NCBI RefSeq assembly: GCF_006335125.1
Contig: NZ_VDMO01000002.1
Coordinates: 124,001 to 188,000 of the forward strand
Origin: Deinococcus radiopugnans ATCC 19172
GTDB taxonomy: Bacteria > Deinococcota > Deinococci > Deinococcales > Deinococcaceae
Reading direction: 5' to 3'
Length of the DNA: 64,000 bases
Each line of letters begins with the position of its first letter. Position 1 is the first letter of the stretch. Positions 37,473 to 52,283 of the stretch are shown one piece after another. The notes beneath the pieces are model-generated. The model saw only the letters and a list, made by a program, of their open reading frames with translations, was not told where the DNA came from and did not search any database. A program made the position numbers and the translations under genes.

Positions 37473-38672
37473 TCAGCCCTCCAGCTCCGCGAACACGGCT
37501 CGGCTGATCACCAGTTGCTGGATTTCAGAGGTGCCCTCGTAGATCTCGGTGACCTTGGCGTCGCGGAACAGGCGTTCCACCGGGTAGTCGCGGCTGTAGC
37601 CGTTGCCACCGAAAATCTGGATGGCGTCCCTGGCGCAGTCCACCGCCGCCTCGGAGGCCAGCAGTTTGGCCATGCTGGCCTCCTTGCCGTAGGGCTGCCC
37701 CTGATCCTTGAGCCACGCGGCTTTCAGGGCCACCAGCCGCGCACTCTCGATGCGGGCGGCCATGCGGGCGATCTTGAACGACACGCCCTCGAACTCGCGC
37801 AGCTTCTTGCCGAACTGCTCGCGCTCGTTCGCGTATTTGCTGGCGTGTTCCAGCGCCGCGCGGGCAATACCGATGGCCTGCATGGCAATCCCGATGCGCC
37901 CGGCGTCCAGGCTGGCGAGGGCCACGATCAGGCCCTGGCCCTCCTCGCCCACCATGTTTGCGTGCGGCACGCGCACGCCGTCAAAGGTGACGGTGGTGGT
38001 GTGCGCGGCGTGCAGACCCATCTTTTCCTCCGGCTTGCCGAAGCCCAGGCCGTCCATGCCCTTCTCGACGATAAAGCAGCTCACGCCGCGTGCGCCGCTG
38101 CCCCCGGTACGGGCCATGACCAGGTAGGTTTCTGCCTGACCGCCGCTGGTGATCCAGGCTTTCGCGCCGTCCAGTACCCAGTCATCGCCGTCGCGCACTG
38201 CCCTCAGGCGCAGGCTGGCGGCGTCGCTGCCCGCGCTGGCCTCGGTCAGGCAGAACGCACCGATCCTCTCGCCGCTGGCCAGGGGCTTGAGGTACGTCTC
38301 GCGCTGGGCGTCGGTGCCGTACTTCAGGATCATCTGCTCGGGCAGGCCGTTCTGCACGCTGACGATCACGCCCACGCTGGCGTCCGCCGCCGAAATCTCC
38401 TCCAGGCACAGCGCGTAGGTCACGCTGTCCAGAGCGGCGCCGCCCCACGCTTCGGGCACGGTGGCCCCCAGCAGGCCCATCTCGGCCAGCCCGCGCAACT
38501 GCGGGTGCGGAAACTCGCCGCTGCGGTCATAGTCGGCGGCAAGGGGAGCGATCTCGGCGCGGCAGAAGTCGCGGACGTGTTGCAGGATCATGCGGCTGTC
38601 GTCGTTCAGGGCAAAGCCCATACCGCTGGTCATCCCACTCTCGGCAGGAACGGGCGCGTCAGTTACGGTCAT
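37473..38672 (-). CDS. Acyl-CoA dehydrogenase
   Basis: A 399-residue FAD-dependent acyl-CoA dehydrogenase. Signatures are FCLTEASAGSDAASLRLRAV (FAD/substrate binding), WITSGGQAETYLVMART, RIGIAMQAIGIARAALEHASKYANEREQFGKKL, the IQIFGGNGYSRDYPVERLFRDAKVTEIYEGTSEIQQLVI C-terminal block and a likely catalytic Glu in YEGTSE. Short- or branched-chain acyl-CoA oxidation is likely. ATG 38672 was chosen because a TAAACT box lies 5 nt upstream. It is divergent from the carboxylase gene. Confidence 0.93.
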   Translation of the reverse strand: MTVTDAPVPAESGMTSGMGFALNDDSRMILQHVRDFCRAEIAPLAADYDRSGEFPHPQLRGLAEMGLLGATVPEAWGGAALDSVTYALCLEEISAADASVGVIVSVQNGLPEQMILKYGTDAQRETYLKPLASGERIGAFCLTEASAGSDAASLRLRAVRDGDDWVLDGAKAWITSGGQAETYLVMARTGGSGARGVSCFIVEKGMDGLGFGKPEEKMGLHAAHTTTVTFDGVRVPHANMVGEEGQGLIVALASLDAGRIGIAMQAIGIARAALEHASKYANEREQFGKKLREFEGVSFKIARMAARIESARLVALKAAWLKDQGQPYGKEASMAKLLASEAAVDCARDAIQIFGGNGYSRDYPVERLFRDAKVTEIYEGTSEIQQLVISRAVFAELEG

Positions 38673-38677
38673 GGGGC

Positions 38678-38683
38678 AGTTTA
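38678..38683 (-). promoter_or_regulatory. Leaderless -10 box for acyl-CoA dehydrogenase
   Basis: TAAACT on the minus strand, 5 nt before the ATG at 38672. A TTGTTA half-site overlaps its upstream edge. Confidence 0.45.
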
Positions 38684-38853
38684 ACAAGCGGAGGCCGGGC
38701 CAAACGCCCGTTAGGCTGGCACGCAGGTGAGGCACCATTCACAAAGCATTCCTGCATCCAAAGTTCGTCGCCAGTCTGTCAGTGTTCTGTCTTCGCCCTC
38801 CTCCTATTGCCAGACTGTCTATTTCCAGACTGTGCCCCGCCTTGCGCCATGAC

Positions 38854-38871
38854 CTAACAACCGTTTGTTAG
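38854..38871. promoter_or_regulatory. TetR-type palindromic operator upstream of the carboxylase gene
   Basis: CTAACAACCGTTTGTTAG is a perfect 7-bp inverted repeat (CTAACAA / TTGTTAG) around CCGT. It overlaps a TAGACT -10 box (38869-38874) that lies 11 nt before the ATG at 38886. The form (AACnnnCGTTTGTT core) is like operators of TetR-family acyl-CoA-responsive repressors (e.g. PaaR/PfmR/FadR types). No such regulator gene is in the window. Confidence 0.6.
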
Positions 38872-38885
38872 ACTGTGGCCTACAG

Positions 38886-40556
<1,671 letters not shown>

Positions 40557-40573
40557 GGGCCGCCTGACGGCGG

Positions 40574-40712
40574 CGTCCAAGGGTCAACAGTCTAAAGGTC
40601 TAAGGAAAAGACCGGACTCAGTGACCTCTACTCCCAGCCAGACGAACTCCGTTCTCCAAACCCTCGCTTTGATCCCGTCTTAGACCTTTTGACCCTTAGA
40701 CCTTTAGACCTT
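40574..40712. repeat. Octamer-repeat element between the carboxylase and acyl-CoA dehydrogenase genes
   Basis: Left arm: GTCCAAGG, GTCAACA, GTCTAAAG, GTCTAAGG (40574-about 40605). Right arm at about 40679-40712: CTTAGAC, CTTTTGAC, CCTTAGAC, CTTTAGAC, CTTT. This is the same unit as in the nuo spacers but with a longer intervening stretch. The second arm ends just before the GGAGG of the next gene. Confidence 0.7.
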
Positions 40713-40728
40713 TCCGGAGGGAACACCC

Positions 40729-41940
<1,212 letters not shown>

Positions 41941-41956
41941 ATATTCGGACGGGAGG

Positions 41957-41992
41957 GGGCGGAGCGTATGAGGCGCTCCGCCCTCTTCTTTT
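41957..41992 (+). terminator. Intrinsic terminator of the acyl-CoA unit
   Basis: A 10-bp GC-rich stem (41957-41966 with 41974-41983, 7-nt loop) is followed by TCTTCTTTT. It lies 17 nt after the acyl-CoA dehydrogenase stop. The remaining 41993-42223 spacer holds no supported gene. Confidence 0.8.
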
Positions 41993-42223
41993 CAGCCGGG
42001 AAACGGGTGTAGGGCCGAGCTTTGAATTGCCCTGGCACCCTCAGAATCACCGCCCCACTGAACCAATCATGCCGCAGGCCGCCTCGCCTCGCCTGAGAGC
42101 GTCAAGCCCTTGCCCAAAGCAATAAGCACGCCATCTCGCTCTAAGAATGCGGCTAGTGCTGACCGGCGGTCATCAAGCTGCCAATGCTCTGGAATCGATT
42201 AAGATCTTCTGGAGGTATACAAC

Positions 42224-43480
42224 GTGAAGCGAGCTTCCAGAGGGACGCGGGTGGCAATGACATGGACGCTGGGTCTGGGTTTCGCAGCTCTGGCCCTCTC
42301 GGCCACGAATGGCCCTGCAGGGCCAGGGGCAGGGCCTTCCTATAGTGATCCGCTGGTGATCACCAGGGGCGGCATCTACCGCGGCAACTGGCAGAGTCTG
42401 AATCCCAAAGTGCCCGCCGTGACCATCAAAACGCGTGAACCGGTGATCATCGAGAACTCCAACCTTCGGGGACGGGGCGATCTGATCCGCGGCTTCAACG
42501 TTGACCTGACGGTGCGCAATACCCGTGGGTATGGCCTGAATCCCCAGGCAGATCAGGCGTTTCCGGGCCGCTTTCTGGCGGTCGAATTCATCTTCAACCT
42601 GCGGGCCGAGAACAATTTTATGCAGGGCACGTCCGGCATGTACGTCAACAGGTTTCAGGGTGACGCCGCCAAGGGGCAGACCATCAAGATCCTGCGCAAC
42701 AAGGTCCAGGACGTCGACGGGCGCTACGTGGACCATACAGGCCGCCCGACGGGCCGCCGCTACTACGTGCAGGCCGTTCAGCTCAACCACGTCGTCCGGG
42801 TGCCCAACATCGAGATTGCCTGGAACGAGATGGTCAACCAGCCCGGCAAGAGCGCGCCCGAGGAAAACATCAACCTGTACGAGAGCAGCGGCACCCCGGA
42901 CAGCCCCATCCGGATTCACAACAATTACATTCACGGGGCCTACGCGGTGGATCCGCTGAACGACAAGTCATATTCTGGCGGCGGCATCATGCTCGGGGAC
43001 GGCAAACACAAGGATCTGGCGGTGTCGGGAGGCTACATCGAGGTCTACCGCAACCAGATCATCAACACCTCCAACCAGGGGGTCGCCATCGCGGGCGGCC
43101 ACGATCAACATGTCTGGCAGAACCGCATCTTGTCCACGGGTCGTCTGCCGGGCGGCGAAATCATTCCCACGGCGAATGTCGGGGCCTACATGTGGGACAT
43201 CCAGGGCGGCGCCAGCCAGTCGCCACCCACCTTCTTCAACAATTCCATTCAGGACAACCTGATCGGCTGGACGCGCTTTCGCAGCAACGGCAATACCTGG
43301 TACAACAACCTGTGGACGCCCAGTTGCACCAGCGCCAACCGTAGTGTCTGCAGCAACAACCGCTCGACAGTCGTCGACGACCAGACCGAACGCGGGGAAC
43401 TGGCGCTGTGGCAGAACAAACTGACGGCTGCGAACGTGGTGGTCGGCCCGCTACAAACGGCCACCGGACTGGGGAACTGA
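42224..43480 (+). CDS. Secreted right-handed beta-helix protein
   Basis: A 418-residue exported protein: a signal peptide with basic MKRASRGTR then a hydrophobic run to about residue 28. The mature part shows repeated N-rich turns and short strands (LRAENNFMQGTSG, IKILRNKVQDVDG, IRIHNNYIHG, IEVYRNQIINTSNQGVAIAGGHDQHVWQNRI, PTFFNNSIQDNL), the PbH1/beta-helix pattern of polysaccharide-binding or -degrading proteins. The start GTG 42224 has GGAGG 8 nt upstream. The substrate is unknown. No neighbouring gene explains its role. Confidence 0.75.
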   Translation: MKRASRGTRVAMTWTLGLGFAALALSATNGPAGPGAGPSYSDPLVITRGGIYRGNWQSLNPKVPAVTIKTREPVIIENSNLRGRGDLIRGFNVDLTVRNTRGYGLNPQADQAFPGRFLAVEFIFNLRAENNFMQGTSGMYVNRFQGDAAKGQTIKILRNKVQDVDGRYVDHTGRPTGRRYYVQAVQLNHVVRVPNIEIAWNEMVNQPGKSAPEENINLYESSGTPDSPIRIHNNYIHGAYAVDPLNDKSYSGGGIMLGDGKHKDLAVSGGYIEVYRNQIINTSNQGVAIAGGHDQHVWQNRILSTGRLPGGEIIPTANVGAYMWDIQGGASQSPPTFFNNSIQDNLIGWTRFRSNGNTWYNNLWTPSCTSANRSVCSNNRSTVVDDQTERGELALWQNKLTAANVVVGPLQTATGLGN

Positions 43481-43695
43481 GCGCGGACAAAAGCCGGGGG
43501 CGGCACACGAACTGCGCGCCTTCTTGCCTCCAGAAGCCGAGCCTATCTACCCGCCACACAGCCACCCACCCATAGGGAGGCGGTATAGTCCGCCACCCAG
43601 CCTGCCTGTGGGTGATTCACATGCACCCAGGGAAGGGCGGAGCTTCTGGTCCGGCGTGGGCGCATCACACTACTTTACTTTTCACAGCAGGCGGG

Positions 43696-43701
43696 TAAAG
43701 T
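43696..43701 (+). promoter_or_regulatory. Leaderless -10 box for the acyltransferase gene
   Basis: TAAAGT, 7 nt before the GTG at 43709. The rest of the 43481-43695 spacer shows no gene. Confidence 0.5.
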
Positions 43702-43708
43702 ATCGGAC

Positions 43709-44620
<912 letters not shown>

Positions 44621-44633
44621 TCCGGCCTGAACT

Positions 44634-44954
44634 TCAGGTCTGGTCGTCGACCAGGGCTTCTGCCGCCGCACGCTTCACGGCGTCCATGCCGTCTTTTGCC
44701 GAGGCCTCGCTGGCGTAATTCTGGCTGACACCGATGACCTGACCGTTGGCTGCCTTGAGGTTAAAGCGCAGGCCACTGGCGGTCCGTTCGTACATCCGGT
44801 CGTCGGCGGCGTTCTTCTTGACCGAGGCAATGCCGCCGGTGGCCGCCGCTTTCGTGGTGTAGCGCTCGCTGGTCAGGACTGTCTGACCATTACCGGATTG
44901 CAGATTGAACATGAACTGATCGCCGGACGTCTTCAAGATGAACTTCGCTGCCAT
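44634..44954 (-). CDS. YegP family protein (DUF1508, two repeats)
   Basis: A 106-residue protein with two tandem copies of the YegP fold: FILKTSGDQFMFNLQSGNGQTVLTSERYTTKAAATGGIASVKKNA and YERTASGLRFNLKAANGQVIGVSQNYASEASAKDGMDAVKRAA. The paired unit is the usual form of this small family of unknown function. It is convergent with the acyltransferase and divergent from the GH114-like gene. The ATG at 44954 is the first residue of the first repeat. Confidence 0.85.
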   Translation of the reverse strand: MAAKFILKTSGDQFMFNLQSGNGQTVLTSERYTTKAAATGGIASVKKNAADDRMYERTASGLRFNLKAANGQVIGVSQNYASEASAKDGMDAVKRAAAEALVDDQT

Positions 44955-45020
44955 GGTGGTCCCCCAGAGGTGTGAATTGTTGGTCCGTCCACTGTACGCC
45001 GGAAGGGGCGGCCAGAGGGA

Positions 45021-45026
45021 TAAGGT
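45021..45026 (+). promoter_or_regulatory. Leaderless -10 box for the GH114-like gene
   Basis: TAAGGT, followed by six G residues, then GTG at 45033. Confidence 0.5.
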
Positions 45027-45032
45027 GGGGGG

Positions 45033-45878
45033 GTGAGCAAAGTGAGGCTGGTCCTGGGCGTGGCGGTGGCGTGTGGCCTGATCGGCGAATCCGGGCTGGG
45101 GCTGCCGGTTCCACGCACCGGGCCGCCCCCGGCGGGGCTGTACGGCTGGGACTGGCAGATCGGGGCGCAGACGGCGGCACTGGTCAGCCTTCCGGCTGGA
45201 ATCAGGCTGATTGACCTGGACGGCTTCGAGACCTCTGCGGCCACCGTGGCTGAGCTGAAAGGGCAGGGCCTGTACCTGGTCTGTTACCTCAACGCGGGCA
45301 GCTACGAGCCGTACCGCCCAGATGCCACGCGCTACCCGGCCCGGCTGAAACTGGGCGTGGACCCGGACTGGACCGACGAGGCGTTCGTGGACGTGCGCGA
45401 CGTGTTCCGGCCCGACTCCGTGCTGGCCGATATTCTGCGCAGGCGGCTGGCGATGTGCCGCGACAAGGGATTTGCCGCCGTGGAACCAGACAACCTCCAG
45501 AACGACGAGAACGTGCCCGGCGGCGTGATCAGTCCGCAGCAGCAGATCGATTTCAACGGCTGGCTGGCCGACGAGGCGCACGCGCTGGGACTGGCGATCT
45601 TTCAGAAGAACGGCCCCGACAAGGTGCTGCTCCGGGACCGCACCGGGCAGCGGCTGGTGGACAAGTTCGACGGCATCCTGAACGAGAGCTGCCAGGAGTT
45701 CGACGAGTGTGCGCCGCTGGCCGAGTACGTCCGGCGTGGCAAACCCGCGCTGAACGTGGAATATAAGCAGAAGTTCCTCAACTGTGCCGAGGCCCGTCGC
45801 CTGGGCATTAACTCGATGTTCAGGGACCTGTACCTGCGCGGGGGGCGTGAGGCGGACTACCGGCGGGTGGCCTGCTGA
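45033..45878 (+). CDS. Secreted endo-alpha-1,4-polygalactosaminidase-like (GH114) protein
   Basis: A 281-residue protein with a signal peptide (VRLVLGVAVACGLIGESGLG). The mature TIM-barrel-like part has LYGWDWQIG, IDLDGFETS, LVCYLNAGSYEPYRPD, FVDVRDVF, GFAAVEPDNLQND and FQKNGPDKV, matching the GH114/TM1410 family of endo-alpha-1,4-polygalactosaminidases acting on exopolysaccharide. Cysteines in NESCQEFDECAP may form a disulphide. Start GTG 45033 as above. No other polysaccharide genes adjoin it. Confidence 0.82.
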   Translation: MSKVRLVLGVAVACGLIGESGLGLPVPRTGPPPAGLYGWDWQIGAQTAALVSLPAGIRLIDLDGFETSAATVAELKGQGLYLVCYLNAGSYEPYRPDATRYPARLKLGVDPDWTDEAFVDVRDVFRPDSVLADILRRRLAMCRDKGFAAVEPDNLQNDENVPGGVISPQQQIDFNGWLADEAHALGLAIFQKNGPDKVLLRDRTGQRLVDKFDGILNESCQEFDECAPLAEYVRRGKPALNVEYKQKFLNCAEARRLGINSMFRDLYLRGGREADYRRVAC

Positions 45879-45933
45879 GCCGCCGGTGTCCGAGCGACGT
45901 GCTGCCCTCGCAGTCCTCCTCCTGGCCTGACGT

Positions 45934-45939
45934 TAGACT
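45934..45939 (+). promoter_or_regulatory. Leaderless -10 box for recD2
   Basis: TAGACT, 6 nt before the GTG at 45946. No Shine-Dalgarno sequence lies in the gap. Confidence 0.5.
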
Positions 45940-45945
45940 TGGCCT

Positions 45946-48105
45946 GTGACCGCTTTTTCGCCGCCCGCCGAAGCCTTCCGCGTGACCGGCGGGGTCAACC
46001 GCGTGCGTTACCGCGCCGACTCGGGCTTTACCGTCATGACGGCCCGCATCGTCAACGACGAGGGTGAAGACCCTGACGCCACCGTGATCGGCGTGATGCC
46101 CCCGCTGGACGCCGGGGACACCTTCAGCGCCGACGTGCTGATGGAAGAACACCGCGAGTACGGCTACCAGTACCGCGTGCTGAACATGGTGCTGGAGGCC
46201 GCGCCCGCCGACCTGACCGAGGCCGGGGTGGCCGCGTATCTCGAAGCCCGCGTAGGCGGCGTGGGCAAGGTGCTGGCCAAGAGGATTGCCGGGATGTTCG
46301 GCCCGAGCACCTTCGACGTGTTGGAGAACGATCCAGACCGGCTGCTGCAGGTGCCGGGCGTCACGGCCTCTACGCTGCACAAGATGGTCAGCAGCTGGTC
46401 CCAGCAGGGGCTGGAGCGGCGCCTGCTGGCGGGGTTGCAGGGCCTGGGTCTGAGCATCAGTCAGGCACAGCGAGCGGTCAAGCACTTCGGGGAGGCGGCG
46501 CTGGAACGCCTGAGTGCCGACCTGTTCGCCTTGACCGAGGTGGAGGGCATCGGCTTCCTGACCGCCGACAAGCTGTGGGCCGCGCAGGGCGGGGCGCAGG
46601 ACGACCCACGCCGCCTGACCGCCGCCGCCGTGTACGCGCTGCAACAGGCCGCGCAGCAGGGCGGCCACTCCTTCCTGCCGCGCGGGCGGGCCGAGCGCGG
46701 CGTGGCGCACTACACCCGCGTCAGCGCCGCCCAGGCGAAGCTGGCGGTCGAAACGGCGGTGGAACTGGGCCGCCTGTCAGATGACGAGGCCCCCCTGTTC
46801 GCCGAGGAACGGTCTGTTGGAGGGGTGGACGCAGAAGAACGCAGCGAGAGCCGCATCTACCTGCCGCACGTTCTGCGGGCCGAGAAGAAGCTGGCTTCCC
46901 TGATCCGCACGCTGATCGCCACGCCACCGGGCGGGGAGGAATGGATTGTTCCGGCAGGCGCGGCCCAGGATCTGTCCGACGAGCAGGCACAGGTGCTGGA
47001 TCTGTTGGCCGATCACCGACTGGTGGTGCTGACCGGCGGCCCCGGCACCGGCAAGAGCACCGCCACACGGGCGGTGGCCGACCTGGCCGAGCGTCTTGGG
47101 CTGGACGTCGGCCTGTGCGCCCCCACCGGCAAGGCGGCGCGGCGGCTGGGCGAGGTCACGGGGCGGGGGGCCAGCACCATTCACCGGCTGCTGGGCTTCG
47201 GCCCCGCCGGCTTCCGGCACAACCACCTGGAACCCGCGCCGTACGACCTGCTGATCGTGGACGAGGTCAGCATGTGCGGCGACGCCCTGATGCTCTCGCT
47301 GCTCTCGGCGGTGGGGGCGGGCGCGCGGGTGCTGCTGGTGGGCGACACTGATCAGCTGCCCCCGGTGGACGCAGGATTGCCGCTGCACGCGTTGACGCAC
47401 ACCGCCCCCACCGTGCGGCTGAAAACCGTGTACCGCCAGGCGGCCCAGAACCCGATTATCCGCGCCGCCCACGACCTGCTGCACGGCTCGGCGCCCCAAT
47501 GGGGCGATCCCCGCCTCAACCTGACCGAGGCCGATCCCGACGGCGGCGCGCGGCGGGTGGCGCTGCTGGTGCGTGATCTGGGCGGGCCGACACAGGTGCA
47601 GGTGCTGACCCCCATGCGCCGGGGGCCGCTGGGCATGGAACACCTGAATTACCACCTGCAGGGCCTATTCAATCCGGGTGACGGCGGCGTGAAGATCGCG
47701 GACGGCGAGGCCCGCGCCGGGGACATCGTGGTGCAGACGAAAAACGACTACACCAACGAAGTCTTCAACGGCACGCTGGGCACGGTCCTGAAGGCCGAGG
47801 GCGGACGCCTGACCGTGGATTTCGACAACAACGTGGTGGAACTGGCGGGCGCGGAGCTGTTCAACGTGCAGTTGGGCTACGCCCTGACCGTCCACCGTGC
47901 GCAGGGCAGCGAGTGGCATAGCGTCCTGACCGTGCTGCACGAGGCGCACATGCCCATGCTGTCGCGCAATCTGGCCTACACCGCCCTGACCCGCGCCCGC
48001 GAGCGTTTCTTCGCGGTGGGTTCGGCCTCGGCGTGGCACAAGGCGGCGGGGCGGCAGCGCGAGACGCGCAACACCGCCCTGCTGGAGCGGGTGCGTGGGC
48101 GCTGA
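45946..48105 (+). CDS. recD2: ATP-dependent RecD2 DNA helicase
   Basis: A 719-residue superfamily 1B 5'-3' helicase. An OB-like N-terminal region is followed by helix-hairpin-helix units (about 90-200), the Walker A GGPGTGKSTATR (about residue 364), motif II DEVSMCGD, motif III VGDTDQLPPVD and the C-terminal TVHRAQGSEW motif and SH3-like insert. Length matches the RecD2 of D. radiodurans. It acts in DNA repair and antioxidant resistance in Deinococcus and is not tied to recBC. GTG start supported by the -10 box 6 nt upstream. Confidence 0.95.
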   Translation: MTAFSPPAEAFRVTGGVNRVRYRADSGFTVMTARIVNDEGEDPDATVIGVMPPLDAGDTFSADVLMEEHREYGYQYRVLNMVLEAAPADLTEAGVAAYLEARVGGVGKVLAKRIAGMFGPSTFDVLENDPDRLLQVPGVTASTLHKMVSSWSQQGLERRLLAGLQGLGLSISQAQRAVKHFGEAALERLSADLFALTEVEGIGFLTADKLWAAQGGAQDDPRRLTAAAVYALQQAAQQGGHSFLPRGRAERGVAHYTRVSAAQAKLAVETAVELGRLSDDEAPLFAEERSVGGVDAEERSESRIYLPHVLRAEKKLASLIRTLIATPPGGEEWIVPAGAAQDLSDEQAQVLDLLADHRLVVLTGGPGTGKSTATRAVADLAERLGLDVGLCAPTGKAARRLGEVTGRGASTIHRLLGFGPAGFRHNHLEPAPYDLLIVDEVSMCGDALMLSLLSAVGAGARVLLVGDTDQLPPVDAGLPLHALTHTAPTVRLKTVYRQAAQNPIIRAAHDLLHGSAPQWGDPRLNLTEADPDGGARRVALLVRDLGGPTQVQVLTPMRRGPLGMEHLNYHLQGLFNPGDGGVKIADGEARAGDIVVQTKNDYTNEVFNGTLGTVLKAEGGRLTVDFDNNVVELAGAELFNVQLGYALTVHRAQGSEWHSVLTVLHEAHMPMLSRNLAYTALTRARERFFAVGSASAWHKAAGRQRETRNTALLERVRGR

Positions 48106-48149
48106 CCGGGCCTCCTCCTGGCGGCAGCGCCCCCACCCCCAATTCCGCG

Positions 48150-48158
48150 TGATACCAT
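48150..48158 (+). promoter_or_regulatory. Extended -10 promoter before pyrG
   Basis: TGATACCAT fits the extended -10 form TGnTANNNT. It would start transcription near 48164-48166, at the base of the leader hairpin described next. No good -35 box is visible. Confidence 0.4.
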
Positions 48159-48160
48159 GG

Positions 48161-48196
<36 letters not shown>

Positions 48197-48249
48197 GGCC
48201 CCGTCACAGCCGCGTTGGGGGTCAGGCGCTTTCGGACAGTGGAGAAGTC

Positions 48250-49920
<1,671 letters not shown>

Positions 49921-49939
49921 GCGACAGGGAAACCGGGCC

Positions 49940-50554
49940 TTACCCGACGCCCAGGGCCACCAGCGCCGCGTCCACCTGCGCCGACAGCTCGGCCAACGTG
50001 CCGCCGTTCTCAATCACGAAATCGGCTTTCTCGCGTTTCTCGGCGGCGGGGGTCTGGCGGGCGTCCCGCGCCAGCACCTCCTCGCGCGTGAAGCCGCTGC
50101 GTTCCATCACGCGGCTCAGGCGCACGTCCAGGGGGGCGTCCACCACCAGCACGGCGTCCATGCCCGCCTCCAGCCCGCCCTCGAACAGCAGGGGAATGTC
50201 CTGCACCACCCACTGCGCGCCTGCCGCGACGGCCTGAAGTTCCAGGGCGGTCATGCGGGCGCGCACGCGCGGGTGGACGATGGCGTTCAGCTCGGCCAGC
50301 CGCGCCGGATCGGCAAAGGCCACGGCGGACAGCGCGGGCCGGTCCAGCACGCCGTCCTGCACGGTGCCGGGAAAGGCCGCCTCGATGCGGGCCAGGGTTT
50401 CCGGCTCCTCCGTGACCAGCCGGGCCTGGGCGTCGGCGTCCAGCACGGTCAGGCCCCGCCCACGCAGCAGCGCCGCCACCGTGCTCTTGCCGGCGCCAAT
50501 GCTGCCGGTCAGGCCCAGGCGGCGGGGAAGGGCGGCAGCGGCAGGACGGGTCAT
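49940..50554 (-). CDS. coaE: Dephospho-CoA kinase
   Basis: A 204-residue P-loop kinase for the last step of coenzyme A synthesis. The Walker [18 protein letters not shown] (about residues 14-30), [13 protein letters not shown], the HP.VRARM lid segment, [26 protein letters not shown] and [24 protein letters not shown] are diagnostic. A TATAGT box lies 6 nt before the ATG at 50554. Convergent with pyrG. Confidence 0.94.
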   Translation of the reverse strand: MTRPAAAALPRRLGLTGSIGAGKSTVAALLRGRGLTVLDADAQARLVTEEPETLARIEAAFPGTVQDGVLDRPALSAVAFADPARLAELNAIVHPRVRARMTALELQAVAAGAQWVVQDIPLLFEGGLEAGMDAVLVVDAPLDVRLSRVMERSGFTREEVLARDARQTPAAEKREKADFVIENGGTLAELSAQVDAALVALGVG

Positions 50555-50560
50555 GCCGTG

Positions 50561-50566
50561 ACTATA
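50561..50566 (-). promoter_or_regulatory. Leaderless -10 box for coaE
   Basis: TATAGT on the minus strand, 6 nt before the ATG at 50554. Confidence 0.55.
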
Positions 50567-50813
50567 ACGGGGCCGGCAGCCGGTCAGCCCCGCGTCAAAC
50601 CGGCAGTGGACACTGCGGCCGGGACGCCCTGCCAGCTCCGCATCTCCCTCCAGCCGCTCTCACTGGCACTTCACCCCTGCGCGCCCGGCCCTCCCGTATC
50701 ATGCCGCACGTGTCCCATGACGCTCAGGACGTGGTTTCGGAGGGGCCAAGGGGGCGGCGCAGTATGATCTGTGCAGCTCATCCCACCATTGCCAACCCAC
50801 GGAGGTTTTTCAA

Positions 50814-52097
50814 GTGAATCGACGCATGAGTATTTCCGGCCTGCTGTTCCTGGCCGCCACACTGCTGGCCGCTGGCCCAGGCCGCGCGCTGGCCCAGGAC
50901 CAGACGGCCCCGGCGCAGCCGCCCGCGCCGGTTCAGACGCCGCCTGCCCAAACTCCGCCGGTCCAGACGGCACCCACCACGCCGACCCCCGCCGTACCCG
51001 GCACGCCTGCACCCACCACACCAGCGGCTCCGGCAGCTCCCGCCGCCCCGGCACGCACCATCCCGGCGGCCAACTACGTGGCGCAGGGCGTGTTTAACTA
51101 CGAGCAGGGCAAGTACGACGAGGCCTACGTGGCCTTCCGCGCCGCCTCCGAGCTGGACCCCAAAAATGTAGACGCGCTGCTGGGCCTGGGGCGCTCGCAG
51201 GTCAAGCTGCGGCTGTTCGGCCCGGCGCTGGACACGCTGAAAAAGGCGCTGGAGCTGGACCCCCGCAGCCTCAACGGCTACATCTACCTGTCGCAGGCAT
51301 ACGTGCAGCAATACATCGGTTCGGGCGATCCGGCGTCTTTCGTGGGCAACCTCGCGGCGGCGCTGAAGGTGCTGGACGACGCCGAGACCATTGCCAAGGC
51401 GCAGACCGGCAAGCCCGGCGAGGTCAGCCTGAGCCGCATCTTCAATGACCGGGGCTACGTGTACAAGCTCCAGGGCGACCCCGGCAAGGCCATCGAGGCC
51501 TTCAAGCAGGCCAACACCCTGAACCCCGACAACAGCGTGCTGCTGTTCAACCTGGGCGACATGTACTACGCCACCGGGGACCTGAAGGCGGCGCTGGATT
51601 ACCTGCAGCAGGCGGTGATCGCCGACCCGCGCGACCCCTACAACCGCGCGTACTACGCCAAGCTGCTGGCCCTGAACGGCGACGTGGGGGCGGCCAAGTC
51701 CGAGGCGGCGCAGGCCGCCCGGCTGGCCCCCACCAACGCCTACGCGGTGGGGCAGTACGGCGTGGTCAGCTACCTGGCCGGGGACCGCGCCACCGCCAAG
51801 TCGCAGCTGACCCAGGCCGTGACCCTGGACCCGCTGCGCAACCCGGAGTTCTACTACTACCTGGGCCGCCTGAGCCTGGACGTCGGCGACCTGAAAGGGG
51901 CGCGCGACTCGCTGACCCGCGCCGCCACGCTGGGGAGCCGTACCCCCGAATACCTGTACTACCTGGGCCTGAGCTACGAGCGCGGCGCGGGCGCCGTGGC
52001 GCCAGACCGCCTGAAGGCCCGCGACAACTACGAACGTGCCCTGCAGCTCAGCCCGTCGTACAAGGCGGCGCAGGACGGTCTGGCCCGCGTGCGCTAG
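50814..52097 (+). CDS. Secreted TPR-repeat protein
   Basis: A 427-residue exported protein. Signal peptide at about 1-24 ([20 protein letters not shown]), then a Pro/Thr/Ala-rich linker (about 25-85), then at least seven tetratricopeptide units (e.g. [79 protein letters not shown]). Probably a periplasmic scaffold or assembly factor. Start GTG 50814 has GGAGG 8 nt upstream; a TATGAT box at 50763-50768 is a possible -10. The 50567-50762 spacer shows no gene. Confidence 0.82.
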   Translation: MNRRMSISGLLFLAATLLAAGPGRALAQDQTAPAQPPAPVQTPPAQTPPVQTAPTTPTPAVPGTPAPTTPAAPAAPAAPARTIPAANYVAQGVFNYEQGKYDEAYVAFRAASELDPKNVDALLGLGRSQVKLRLFGPALDTLKKALELDPRSLNGYIYLSQAYVQQYIGSGDPASFVGNLAAALKVLDDAETIAKAQTGKPGEVSLSRIFNDRGYVYKLQGDPGKAIEAFKQANTLNPDNSVLLFNLGDMYYATGDLKAALDYLQQAVIADPRDPYNRAYYAKLLALNGDVGAAKSEAAQAARLAPTNAYAVGQYGVVSYLAGDRATAKSQLTQAVTLDPLRNPEFYYYLGRLSLDVGDLKGARDSLTRAATLGSRTPEYLYYLGLSYERGAGAVAPDRLKARDNYERALQLSPSYKAAQDGLARVR

Positions 52098-52110
52098 ACC
52101 GTCGGTCCTT

Positions 52111-52152
52111 AAGAGGGGGGGGGTCACTGCCGGGTGCAGATGGCCCCCTCTT
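52111..52152 (+). terminator. Hairpin terminator after the TPR gene
   Basis: AAGAGGGGG (52111-52119) pairs with CCCCCTCTT (52144-52152), a 9-bp stem with a long loop. It lies 14 nt after the stop of the TPR gene and is followed by only a short T run. Confidence 0.5.
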
Positions 52153-52283
52153 CCTGCCTTCCGCGAGAAGGCCGCGTCGAAAACCGCACCTTCATCCGGC
52201 GGGCCGTCAAGCGCCCGCAAGAGCCGCCGGGCTAGGCTGCGGACGTTTCCCCTCCCCTCCCTCAGCCCTGCAAGGAGCGCCGC

